A stretch of 64,000 bases of DNA from Diadophis punctatus similis (lineage: Eukaryota; Chordata; Lepidosauria; Squamata; Dipsadidae): assembly GCA_023053685.1 (NCBI GenBank), contig JALIGW010000001.1:52449359-52513358 (forward strand), read 5' to 3'. Below the pieces are notes generated by a model that was not told where the DNA came from, searched no databases, and saw only the letters and a program-made list of their open reading frames with translations. The translations under genes were made by a program, and so were the position numbers. Below, one piece after another: positions 23,645 through 33,714 of this stretch. Position 1 is the first letter of the stretch. Each line of letters opens with the position of its first letter.

Positions 23645-23758
23645 CATAATGAACATGAATTTGGGCAAAATCCGGGAGACAGTGGAGGACAGGAGGTCTG
23701 GCATGCTATGGTCCAAGGGGTCACAAAGAATTGGACTTAGTGACTGAACAACAACAAA
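23645..23758 (+). mobile_element. BovB LINE 3'-end fragment
   Basis: Plus-strand sequence encodes the end of the BovB protein and its 3' terminus (tggaggacaggaggtctggc, ggggtcacaaagaattggac, gactgaacaacaacaaa). It matches, in opposite orientation, the 3' end at about 8660-8720. Severely 5'-truncated. Confidence 0.8.
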
Positions 23759-24249
23759 ATATGACAGATCAGTGCAAGGAAGCTGCATACCAAAAGATAG
23801 TCAAGGGCAGGATGAGGAATCTTCCCTTATTCAATTACTGTAGTTATATAATACTCATCACCCCTGGCCATTGGCTAAATTTGCTGATCAATAGAAGCTG
23901 GCACCAAAAACATCAGGAGGGTCAAAATTCTGTTTTCTAAAGGTTTATTACCTTTGGAAAGAGAAAGAAGGAATATGGAACCCATAAATTATAATGACTT
24001 GCTTCAGAACAAGGGAAACACAGACAACCTCATTTTGATTGATGATGGACAATTAGATATATTTGGAACAGATTACTCTGTAGTCTCCCAGAGTTTGATT
24101 ATGAATTTATTGGAAGAAGCCTTGAGCTTCCTAGGCAACACTGCAATTATATAGCAGCCAGTGAATGTCTGAATGTAGTTCTAGAACATGCCACAATGAG
24201 GAAGCTGAAGAGTTGTTTATTATTAAATATTCCAGAATCACCACAATTT
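23759..24249. other. unannotated stretch
   Basis: No repeat recognised. A 66-codon open frame at 23954-24154 has no motif I recognise and no supporting context. Confidence 0.4.
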
Positions 24250-24706
24250 GTATCAGTGTGATATAGTGATGGAGGTGTTGGAGTAGGATCTGGGCAATCC
24301 AAGTTAAAGATCACCTTCTGCGGTGAGGTGTGGTACAGAGTCACCGAAGGGAGAGGGTCTTTCCCAAAGAGCAAAGAGGCAGCTCAGTGTGGAATCTTTG
24401 GTATGCAGGAAGAGACGCAGGGTCTTCCCTAACCAGGGTATATCTAGTAGTTATGCAGATTTGTGCTTTAGTCTGGCAAGATTCATGCCTATAGGTGAAC
24501 AACAAAAAGGAAACTTCTCTAGAGTAACTCCTCTTGTCATTTTTGGTTCCTTCAGGACTCTTTCAGCTAGAAATTCAATTGAATCTTGTTCAACCCAATC
24601 TACCTCATAGGGCTATTGTTGAGAAAACAATACAGAAAGGAATGCTGTGTAAACCATCTGGGCTCTTAGGGAACAGGTGAGATATAAGAAGTATGTAAAT
24701 ATAGAC
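24250..24706 (+). mobile_element. tRNA-derived SINE, probably interrupted
   Basis: 24250-24312 looks like a tRNA-type SINE head (atatagtgatggaggtgttg, ggatctgggcaatccaag). 24585-24706 looks like the matching SINE tail (caatctacctcatagggcta, aaccatctgggctcttagg, gagatataag). About 270 bp of unrecognised sequence separates the two, with no TSD that I can see. Confidence 0.5.
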
Positions 24707-24917
24707 AGACCTAAAAATAACTAACTTGGATATGCTTGGCTTTACATCTTCGCTGTAATCTTCTTAAAATGTTCCAAATTCCCCACTTGACCACTACAAC
24801 TGTTGGCTCAAAACTAGTAACTTGATCCTAAGACATGAGTCATTGCAAAATATCAGAAATATAAGTAGAGAAGCCAGGCTTTGGATTCTAATAGATGCTT
24901 AACAGGAGCCTATAAAG

Positions 24918-25532
24918 CAGTGGTTCCCAACCTTTCTAATGCCGCGACCCCTTAATATAGTTCCTCCTGTTGTGGTGACCCCCAACCATAAAATTATTTT
25001 CGTTGCTACTTCATAACTGTAATTTTGCTACTGTTATGAATCATAATGTAAATATCTGATATGCAGGATGTATTTTCATTGTTACAAATCGAACATAATT
25101 AAAGCATCGCGATTAATCACAAAAACAATATGTAATTATGCCAGATCAGAAATTCTCGGGCCAGTCTTTGCAAGAGCACAAGGAATATCATCTTCCACAA
25201 CAAATCTACTTCTGTATTTAGCCTTGATAACCAACAAGTGTACAGCAATATTTCTCAATCTCAGCAACTTTTAAGGTGCCTGGACTTCAACTCCCAGAAT
25301 TCAAAGCAAAGCTGGCCCCTTAGCTGATGCCGTCAAAGCTCGGCCGCCAGGCGTCACAAACGCCTCTCACCGAATGGCACCTCTCCCGACCAATTGGAGG
25401 GCTCGGGCGAGTTGAGTCGATATGGCCAGGCTTGTGGCAGTGGGGGGGGAAAGCTGAGAATGCCGGGGCGACCCCTGGGAAATGGTCGTTCGACCCCCAA
25501 AGGGGTCCCGACCCCCAGGTTGGGAACCACTG
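24918..25532. mobile_element. SPIN-like hAT element, copy 1 (615 bp)
   Basis: Ends cagtggttcccaacc and ggttgggaaccactg; perfect 8-bp TSD CTATAAAG at 24910-24917 and 25533-25540. Subterminal blocks (accccttaatatagttcctc, accataaaattattttcgtt, gtcgttcgacccccaaaggg) are those of non-autonomous SPIN elements, the hAT family known for horizontal spread among tetrapods. It has about 160 bp of interior that copy 2 lacks, including a family B-like piece (cttcaactcccagaattc, about 25285). No transposase frame. Confidence 0.87.
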
Positions 25533-25540
25533 CTATAAAG

Positions 25541-26413
25541 CTTTATTTCGGGTGTGCAAGGTAAATGCATCCCTGTGGCAAATGAGATTGGATAACAGAT
25601 AATCTCTACAGACTTTTAACTAATAACATTGTTTATGAAAATAAGGGCAGGACTGTTTCTGACCCTGGGAACATGAGGCAGACACCAAAATAGGATTAAT
25701 GTGAGGTTTATGATTATGATGAAAGATTTTAGAGAATAATTGATCCTCCAGTCTGGTAAAAGTCAACAAATATGGGTGTCCAGGCAGAAAGGTGCTGGTT
25801 CCTGGATTCAAAGGAAATTATAAGGTTTGAAATGTAGAGGACAAGGATTCTACTGCTAATCAATTATTGTCTTGTAAAAATGAGAATCCTGCTGAATCAT
25901 TGAGACTTCAGCCATGGTGGGTTGATCATAGTTTGGAGGTTGAAAAAGCTTGCAGACACCACAGCATTTATTTTTTCTGATACTGTATTGCAAAATTATT
26001 TATATTCTGCATTGGTCAAACTATCTGAAATACTGTATTCATTTGTGAGTGCCGTTGTTTTAAGAAAAGAAATTCGAGCCTGTTCAGAAAAAAAAAAATA
26101 CCAGGAAAGTGAATACTCTGAAATCCCCGTACCATGAGGGAGAGATGAAATAACAGTTTTGCCTGGAGAAGAGAAAAATTAAAGGGAATTGTGCTTGCTA
26201 CCATTACCTAGCTATTACACAGAAGATAGAGCAGAGTTTGAAGCATGCAGAAGTATAACAGTGGATAACAATTGCAGGATTGCAGAGTTAGATTGGATTG
26301 AAACCTTCTAACTGGGAGTTGTTTTACAATGAATATGAGAATCTTTGAAGGTGTTAAAGCTGAGGTGGAACAGTCCTGTCTAAGCAATACTATAGTTCTC
26401 CACCCAACCCTAA
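25541..26413. other. unannotated stretch
   Basis: No gene or repeat recognised. Confidence 0.45.
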
Positions 26414-26415
26414 TA

Positions 26416-26773
26416 CAGCTAGTCCTCAACTTACGACCACACTTGAGCCCAAAATTTACGTTGTTAAGTGAGACATTTGTTAAGTGAGTTTTACCTCATG
26501 ACCTATTTTGCCACAGTTGTTAAGTAAATCACTGCAGTTGATAAGTTAGTAACCTGATTGTTAAGTGAATCTGGCTTCCCCATTGACTTTGCTTCTCAGA
26601 AGGTGATCACATGACCTTTGGACACAGCAACGGTCAATAAGTATGAAACAGTTGCCAAGCTTTTGAAATTTGATCACATGATCTTGGGGATGCGGCAAAG
26701 GTCTTAATCATGAAAAAAAATTTCATTGCTGTTGTAACAGTCATTAAATGAACTGTAAATCGGGGACTACCTG
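26416..26773. mobile_element. Tigger-like (pogo/mariner) MITE, copy 2
   Basis: A 358-bp copy of the family at 3760-4154, ends cagctagtcctcaacttacg and atcggggactacctg. TA duplications lie at 26414-26415 and 26774-26775. The interior (aaggtgatcacatgaccttt) is the reverse complement of that of copy 1 (aaggtcatgtgatcacctt), so the two lie in opposite orientation. Confidence 0.78.
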
Positions 26774-26775
26774 TA

Positions 26776-27558
26776 CTTAGATTCTTCAATCAACAGGTTA
26801 GGATAGATGCCCACCAAGATTCCTTCCAACAATTCCTGTTGTGAGTTTCGATGAATAAGACAAGTCCTTTTTCATCATGGCAATAGGCATAATGACAGTT
26901 ATTCAACAGTAGAATGGTTGGATGTATTAATGTAGGACTCCATGTGGGTCTAATATGAGACTAGAGAATAACTTAGGGTACCCTTTGAATAAGGTCAATT
27001 GTATGGTTGCTTCCTTAAAGATATGCTTTGCATGTTTGGCAGTTGCATATGAAGTCTAGGCATGATGGCATATCTTCCAAAGGAAGGCATTTTCAATCAC
27101 TAGCACCAGCATTTCTTAGCAGAATTACGTGGAAGACATATCATCATGATTTGGCATTACAAGCTGACAGAGGCATATTGGGAATATATATGAAGCATTC
27201 ATTGCCACTGTTTTGGCAAGGCAGAGAAACTAAAGTATAAATATACCCTCCCTCCCACATAGCTGGAATGGCATTAAGGATGCTTACAGTACATGGGGAT
27301 GACGCCTACCCTTTCCTGCTCTAATGGGATCCTAATTGGCAAGCTGGCAGGTCACTAATCTGTTAACTGGGTGATTATATGTGCAGTCTTTGCTTAAGAT
27401 TCATGGCCAAAGCTTTCAGTTTCTATAGCTTTTTTTTTACATTCAAAAGAGAGTCTAAATGTATGTTTGTAATGGTGTGTATTAGGTAGTGGAACAAGCG
27501 TGAGATTGGTCTTAAAGGTCATCTAACAAAATAATAAATGTATTGCAATTTTGGTATG
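26776..27558. other. unannotated stretch
   Basis: No gene or repeat recognised. Confidence 0.45.
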
Positions 27559-27566
27559 ATCTAGAT

Positions 27567-27701
27567 CGGGGCTGTCAAACTCCCGGCCTATGGGCCAGAT
27601 GCGTCATGCGCTGGCCACGCCCACGCCCGGTTTAGTGAAGGGGGGAAAAGTCCCGATATGTCACGTGATGACGCCGTGACGACATGAGTTTGACATCCCT
27701 G
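27567..27701. mobile_element. hAT MITE, family A, copy 3
   Basis: A 135-bp copy, ends cggggctgtcaaactc and gagtttgacatccctg, perfect 8-bp TSD ATCTAGAT at 27559-27566 and 27702-27709. Its interior is inverted relative to copy 1 (the ggccacgcccacgcccgg block lies near the left end). Confidence 0.9.
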
Positions 27702-27718
27702 ATCTAGATAGAACTTAC

Positions 27719-27964
27719 CAGTGATGGGTTCCTACTGGTGCGGTCCACTCTATTGCACCAGTAGCGGTGGGCTGGTGACATCACGAAGAGGTTACTGACT
27801 CGGTGCAGTCGGTTGCCGGTCCCTAGAAGCCGCCATCTTTTTTTCAGAATTTCTGGGCAATTTTTTGCTTCCGCACATGCGCGAAAGCAAAATCACGCAA
27901 GGGCGAAACGTGGTGATGCACACGCAGCGCACCGGTAGCAAGGTAAGTGAGCAACCCGCCCCTG
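27719..27964. mobile_element. hAT MITE, family C, copy 4 (246 bp)
   Basis: Ends cagtgatgggttcctactgg and gagcaacccgcccctg, perfect 8-bp TSD GAACTTAC at 27711-27718 and 27965-27972. Splice-donor-like ggtaagt at 27942-27948. Its left TSD begins one base after the right TSD of the neighbouring family A element. Confidence 0.9.
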
Positions 27965-27972
27965 GAACTTAC

Positions 27973-28463
27973 ACTAATAATTGCCACCATCTGTCAACAG
28001 CATCCTTCTTTCGGTTACATAGACCAAACAGGACAATTATTAACCTTGGATAAAGACTTGGTAATACCCAAGAACTACCTGGGTGCCTTTTGATTTCTGG
28101 ATGTCATACAAAAGGCTGAACACTGTTTTTCTCCAACAAAAACATTATGAAGGCATGTTTACTCTCCACGACTCTTGGGAATTATTTTTCCCCCAGGTTT
28201 ACATTTGTACTACTGATCAGCATTGGCCACTTATCAATAGTGTGCAAGTCAGTTATTGGTTCTTAACCCTTATTTGGTTTCATCTATTTGTATTTCATCT
28301 TCCACTGTTTCCTCTGTAGTATTACTGCTTTTGCAGCTATGAGCATGCTTTAAATGAGTGCTGAACTCCTTCAGTGTACCCATTTCACTCATCTGCTGAA
28401 ATGGATATTAATACAGTATGTCTTAAAATGCAACTAATTGATTAGCAACTAAATGTGCCACTG
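27973..28463. other. unannotated stretch
   Basis: No gene or repeat recognised. Confidence 0.45.
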
Positions 28464-28468
28464 TTAAT

Positions 28469-28741
28469 GATATGTTTGCTAATGAGGCGCTAATGAGTGA
28501 GGCTTGGCTCGGAAACAGTTCAACTCTTTATTTGGGGGCCTCAGTCCCAGCTAACCAATGACTAGCTCCTTTCTAACATCTGAGAGTGAGAGCGGCAACC
28601 TTCTGCGTGACAGCTCTTTTATAGTCCCAGCTGTCAACGGCTGAACCAATCCCAGGCCGGCAATCTCCCGCTTTTGCAGGAGCCGTCGTAAAGCCAATCA
28701 GCAGGCGCTTCCATGGTCACGTGGTTGCGCCGGATGCGACA
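28469..28741 (-). mobile_element. solo LTR of an LTR retroelement
   Basis: A 273-bp unit that begins TG and ends CA, flanked by a perfect 5-bp TSD GTTAA (28464-28468 and 28742-28746). Read on the minus strand it has the expected order of LTR signals: CCAAT-like boxes, a TATAAAAGAG TATA box (about 28615-28624), and an AATAAA polyadenylation signal (28527-28532) near the far end. There is no internal region on either side, so it is a recombination remnant. A 5-bp TSD fits Ty3/gypsy-type or class III endogenous retroviral elements; which one cannot be told. Confidence 0.82.
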
Positions 28742-28770
28742 GTTAATGGTTTCTGAAATTCTGGCTTTTT

Positions 28771-29386
28771 TTTATTCAAAAAGTTTTATTAGTACGAAGT
28801 ACAAACATTTTTCTCTTTTTCTCCCCCCTTTCCCCTCATCCCCCTCCCCTTCCCCCATCCTCCCCCCCTCTCACCCCCCCGACTTCCCAGAGAAAACACA
28901 GGGTGTAATATTCAGTAAAAATAAAATTAAATTATACTAACAAATTCTTAATTTCCAAATTTCTCTAGATCTTTAACTCCTTGTTGCTCAAAACCTTTTA
29001 AGCATAGTCTAAAAAATCAAGCATATTATTAATCAACATTTCAATATCAAACATTTCAACATTTCAACATTTAAATTAAAGCTGTTAATTTACTCCACTA
29101 TATATCTTTCATTTATATAATCTTTAAGATATAATAATAAAAAGAAGAAAAAGAAAAAAATCTTTCTTTCACCATTTCATTCAGTTACACAACCATCAAC
29201 GTCGTTTCCTCGATGCTGAGTAGATCTTCCTTCTTCCGACACTATACCTCTTCAATATACATAAAAATTTAAAATATACTAACAAATTGTTAATTCCAAT
29301 ATTACTCTAATTCTTTAACCCCTTTTAACTCAAAGACTTTTCAACATAATCTAAAAATCAAACACATTATTAATAACCTAACATTG
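28771..29386 (-). mobile_element. L1-type LINE 3' untranslated region, 5'-truncated
   Basis: A 616-bp insertion between perfect 17-bp direct repeats (tgaaattctggcttttt, 28754-28770 and 29387-29403). Read on the minus strand it ends in an A-rich tail preceded by AATAAAAC-like signals. It also holds a long purine (G-rich) tract (plus-strand C/T run 28815-28885), a hallmark of vertebrate L1 3' UTRs. No coding sequence is present. Two ~115-bp blocks inside it resemble each other (about 28921-29040 and 29262-29376). Confidence 0.72.
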
Positions 29387-29403
29387 TGAAATTCTGGCTT
29401 TTT

Positions 29404-30534
29404 AAAGCATTTGATCTGGCAAGCTTCCTTGCAAATACAAATGACAGTGGGAATATAAACCATTGCACATAAGTACAGCTTTACATAAATTTATCACGGA
29501 CAGATCCAATAAAGGCTGGCTCTGTTTTATCCCACTGAAAATAATACTAATGTTCAAGATTAGGTCATCCAGTTCACTTCATTTGAACATCTGTTAGTCC
29601 CATATAACCATCAAATTGGAAAACCCATAAAACCATTGAATTGCAAATCACTTCTGCAAAGCAGAACACTGAGTTCTCTTTGATTTTCCCAGGCTTTTTG
29701 CAATCTTTGTTGCCATAATTCATATTATTTGGGAGCATCCACTAAACTTATTGGGTATCACAGAAGTGTGTAGAGAGTGAATTTTTCACCTTGAGCAAAC
29801 CAACATCGCATACTCTACTGGAGGGCTGCTAGCTATAACCCGTTGACTTTAACCTGTTGCATGCAGATTGATAAACAGGGTAAGTATTTTGCTAATAGGA
29901 AAAAAAATAGCACGATTGTGTCAAATTGTAACATTTTGCTTTCTGGGGCTACCTTGAGCTCAGTTGTTAAAGCAGTGCTTGGCATAGAAAAGCAAGGTTC
30001 ACTTTACCTACTTGGCTTCAAGAAAACTGCCTTCTACACAAATGTACAAGTATGGTGAAGTCTAACAAAGACATTGCTTTGGAATAGCTCTACAACAGCT
30101 GAAAGCTAGGCATCACTTTGCATTTGCACAGGCCTACTCACTAGATTTCTTTTTTTCTTGTATTTGTGTGGCTAATAATTTGTCCTCTGTAAGCATTAAA
30201 GTCTTAAAGAGTGTCAGAAACAGCTGTGATCTAATGCATTTGGAAAACCATAAAATTAACATGAAACTTTCATCACTTTTTAAAGGGTTTAATCAAGGTT
30301 TATTTATAATTGCATTTATTTTTATAGTGAGCTTTGGAAAGGAAAGGAAAGACATTGGAGTTTGCCACTGTTAAATATTTGTAATGTTATGTCTTACTTG
30401 GCCTGGGTTTATTCAATATTTAGTTAGCCATCATCCAGGTTTCTTGCTACGCATCCTAGAATCTTTCATCTATGGTTTTTTTTTGGTTTAGATTCTAAAT
30501 TCTTCTGAAAGTTTGTTTTTTAATCTTTCCTCTG
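29404..30534. other. unannotated stretch
   Basis: No gene or repeat recognised. Confidence 0.45.
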
Positions 30535-30616
<82 letters not shown>

Positions 30617-30680
30617 CTCTCTCTCTCTTTTCTCTTTCTTTCTTTCTTTCTCTTTCTTTCTTTCTCTTTCTTTCTTTCTT

Positions 30681-30727
<47 letters not shown>

Positions 30728-30748
30728 CTTTTTTCTTCCTTCCTTCCA
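30535..30748. repeat. (TTTC)n / (TC)n polypyrimidine microsatellite
   Basis: About 210 bp of pure pyrimidine, mainly TTTC tetramers with two TC dinucleotide blocks. Long low-complexity frames on both strands (Phe/Leu/Ser or Lys/Glu/Arg) are artefacts. Mirror-symmetric polypyrimidine DNA of this kind can form triplex structure. Confidence 0.97.
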
Positions 30749-31421
30749 TCATGTACCTATAGACATCACTAGTGATGTTCAATAATGGCAGTGTTTGTTA
30801 ATCAAGAGTTGTAATCTCAGACAAACTACCCTGCTTTTTTTTAAATGACTGATTTTCCTTCTGCAGCCAACGAATGGTTTGAACATTTTCTTTTCTTTGT
30901 AATCTTCCATGTCTCCAAAAGCAGCCCAAGGTGGAGTATGCTAAAGAGAACGAGAGCTCGTCTGGAGCAGAATCAGGTTTAGAGGCAACGAGGGAATGGT
31001 TGGATCAGCAGAATTTCTCTGTGCAGTCATATTGTTCCCTGTTTCTTCTTTAGGATGCTGTGCTTTGCTGATACTTTAAAATCTTCTGTTTGGTGTCACT
31101 AGCCAATTTGGGCCTGGTTTTTAAAGGTTGAGTAAAGGAAAACTACCCTGTTCTTTCTCCCTTTCTTTTATAAATAGTAATTGAATAAAAATGTTAAGTT
31201 AGCCAGTGCCAGGAGGCAAGCGTCCAGAGAAAGAGTGGATTTCTCCATCCTGTGTGTGATTTTGAGGACTCGTCAAGGGAAAATATACTTTGCCAAGTAG
31301 CTAGAGTACCATCAGTATTATCTTCCCTAAACAGCATCTTCTCAGCTGTGCTCAGAATGTTTCTTTGGTAATGGAGGATAATATCCTAAAACTCTATGAA
31401 AATGTCATGTTCATCAATAAG
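30749..31421. other. unannotated stretch
   Basis: No gene or repeat recognised. Confidence 0.45.
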
Positions 31422-31985
31422 TAGCAATAGCACTTAGCACTTAGACTTATATACCGCTTCATAGTGCTTTTACAGCCCTTTCTAAGCTGTTTACAGACTC
31501 CCCCAACAATCTGGGTCCTCATCAGTGGTGGATTCCTACCAGTGCTGTGCGAGACACCGCACCGTAAGGAGCCCGGCGATGACATCATTTTTAGGTGCTT
31601 TTTTCTGGCTTCTCCGCGTCCTGATCTGTTGGAAAAAAGCCCTCCCACCCGCCCTTGTTTCAATACTGACCTTTATTCTTCCTCCGAAGCACAGCTGAGA
31701 AGTTCCTCAGCTGTCTTTCGGCTTGTAATGTCGTCCTAAGCATGTGTGGAAGTGAAATCACCCGATGGAACACGAGTTCACTTCTGCGTATGCTCGTGAT
31801 GCGCACCGGTAGCAAAAATAACCGGAACCCTCCGCTGGTCCTCATTTTACCCACCTCGGAACGATGGAAGGCTGAGTCAACCTTGAACAGGTGAGATTTG
31901 AACTGCCGAACTGCAGCTAGCAGTCAGCTGAAGTAGCCTGCAGTACTGCAGTACTGCACTCTAATTCACTGTGCCACCTCGGCTG
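31422..31985 (-). mobile_element. tRNA-derived SINE with MIR/L2-like tail, copy 3, split by a hAT element
   Basis: The 3' part lies at 31422-31522 (tatataccgcttcatagtgc, tttacagactcccccaacaa). The 5' part lies at 31838-31985 (gtcctcattttacccacctc through ggttgactcagcc-complement to gtgccacctcggct). The break is exactly the family C insertion at 31523-31837. Removing the insertion and one TSD restores a continuous SINE. Confidence 0.85.
31523..31837. mobile_element. hAT MITE, family C, copy 5 (315 bp)
   Basis: Ends cagtggtggattcctaccag and ccggaaccctccgctg, perfect 8-bp TSD GTCCTCAT at 31515-31522 and 31838-31845. Inserted in a SINE, so it is younger than that SINE. Confidence 0.92.
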
Positions 31986-32103
31986 GAAGTACTTTCCAAA
32001 CAGGCGAAGATCCCAAAATGAAAGGGAAACCCAGAAATGGTATAGTCCTGGATAGTTGCGGATTTCAGGGAAGTAATGCTTTATGTGATAACTCCTTTGG
32101 ACT

Positions 32104-32456
32104 TAAAGGTAAAGGCTCCCTTGTCCATTTCTGTTTGATTCCAGGCAGTGCTCATCTCTATTTCTTGGCTGAGGGAACCAACATTGTCCAAAAACAATTT
32201 ATGTGTCTTTGGACATGGCCAGTTACGTGGCCAGCATGGCTATACCCCAAAGATGCACGGAACGCTGTTACCTTCCCACTGAAATGGTACCTATTAATCT
32301 ACTTGCATTTTCATGCAAGTAGATTAATTGCTAGGTAGGCAGGTTCTGGGGCAAGAACGGGAACTCATCCCATTAAGCGGCACTAGGGTCTCGAACCCGG
32401 GCTGTCAGCTTTCCAGCTGACAAGCTCAGCATCTTTAACCACTGAGCCATCACACA
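32104..32456 (-). mobile_element. tRNA-derived squamate SINE (second type), copy 1
   Basis: Read on the minus strand, the head carries a B box (gggttcgagac) and an A-box region (gatggctcagtggttaaaga). The body holds ggaaggtaacagcgttccgt and ends aaaggttgccattaaag-like at 32104. It is the same family as the plus-strand copy at 61945-62280. A perfect 16-bp-arm hairpin replaces part of the middle (32293-32328). Confidence 0.75.
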
Positions 32457-32869
32457 CTCCATCTCTTCTGGGTTTACACCATTCTAAATGCAAACCTAAG
32501 GTACTATGGATATGGGTTTAATTTGCTGGATGTAAATGTAACTCGCATTGTTTCTGCTTTGAAAACTGGGAAGACTTTCAAAATTCACCAGGACCTGTGG
32601 ATGGATACTAATTCATTTGTTGAGATGCGTGGCTATAGAAATCTAATCCAATCCAGCAAAACAATCAATCAATGAGTTCCAGTTTAAGCATGGAGTTGTC
32701 ATCCTAATACTGCAGATTTTTTTTTTAGTGATTTGGTAAAAGCAGCACGGGTTATTCAGTTGAGTCCATAAATGAGATGAAACTTGATTTTTCTTATCCA
32801 TACTCATGGCATACCATTTATCTCAATCTTACCAAGATTTTCCCAGTTTGTGCCCTTGTCTGGCAATCC
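32457..32869. other. unannotated stretch
   Basis: No gene or repeat recognised. Confidence 0.45.
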
Positions 32870-32877
32870 CACTAGTG

Positions 32878-33146
32878 CAGCGGTTCTCAACCTGAGAGTC
32901 GCGACCCCTTTGGGGGTCGAATGACCCTTTCACAGGGGTCGGGAGACTTCATCTGGATGCCACCATTTGGGTTCTTTTACCCTCTGCGCATGCGCAGAAT
33001 GCTTTGCGCATGCGCAGATGGTAAAAGAACCCAAATGGCGGCAGCGGGGAGGGTGTCGCAACGGTGGACACGGCGGCAGGGTGGGTTGCAGCGGGGGCGA
33101 GAGGGCAGGTTGCGGGTCGCGGCATTAGGTAGGTTGAGAACCACTG
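32878..33146. mobile_element. SPIN-like hAT element, copy 3, with novel interior
   Basis: Ends cagcggttctcaacctg and aggttgagaaccactg; perfect 8-bp TSD CACTAGTG at 32870-32877 and 33147-33154. The subterminal block cgacccctttgggggtcgaa marks it as SPIN-type. The interior contains an inverted repeat, catttgggttcttttac with ctgcgcatgcgcag, repeated in reverse (about 32964-33038), absent from the other two SPIN-like copies. Confidence 0.82.
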
Positions 33147-33154
33147 CACTAGTG

Positions 33155-33550
33155 TATGAAAAGTCTCAAGTAGGCCTGCAAATAAGGTGTTAAAACATAC
33201 TGCAAGATTCAGATCAAGCATCAGATCCAGAGACACCATTCAGAAGGCCTCTGTTCTGAGATCTATTCCATCTTTCTTTCAATGTTCTTTCCTCCAGTCT
33301 TTGGTTCACTGCTTTCCCAGACCCCTTGTGTTGTTCTTGCTGTGAATCCAGAATGAGGCCAACAAAGTTAGTGCCCGCACTAAGGGGAAGCATAGAGAAA
33401 TGGGCAGGGAAAGCAAAGCTGCATTGGGAATAGTAGGTAAGACCTACTGCTCTGCAAGCCCAGCTTCTGCTACTTCTGTATTGCTTTATTTTTTACCTTT
33501 GTCCTGGTTAAGTCCTTGAAAATACAGTGAGCAGTGCCATTCCCTCTAGC
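33155..33550. other. unannotated stretch
   Basis: No gene or repeat recognised. Confidence 0.45.
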
Positions 33551-33714
33551 CATGAGGTCTTCAAACTTGGCAACTTTAAGACTTGTGGACTTCAACTCCC
33601 AGAATTCTGGGAGTTGAAGTCCACAACTCCCTGGCTGGAGAATTCTATGCTGGCTGGAGAATTCTGGGAGTTGAAGTCCACAAGTCTTAAAGTTGCCAAG
33701 TTTGGGGACCCCTG
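33551..33714. mobile_element. hAT MITE, family B, copy 2, with internal duplication
   Basis: A 164-bp copy; both arms present (caaacttggcaactttaag / cttaaagttgccaagtttg) but the middle is expanded by a repeated gaattctgggagttgaagtc segment. Flanks share CTCTAGC / GTCTAGC, an imperfect TSD. Confidence 0.82.

Noticed and set aside
23954..24154. A 66-codon open frame with a non-repetitive sequence
   Set aside because: No recognised domain, splice signals or neighbours; length is within chance expectation for AT-rich DNA.
25285..25310. Complete family B MITE nested in SPIN copy 1
   Set aside because: Only a short left-arm-like piece is present; no right arm and no TSD.
30495..30785. Lys/Glu/Arg-rich or Phe/Leu/Ser-rich open frames
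   Set aside because: Produced by the (TTTC)n/(TC)n microsatellite; symmetrical artefacts on both strands.
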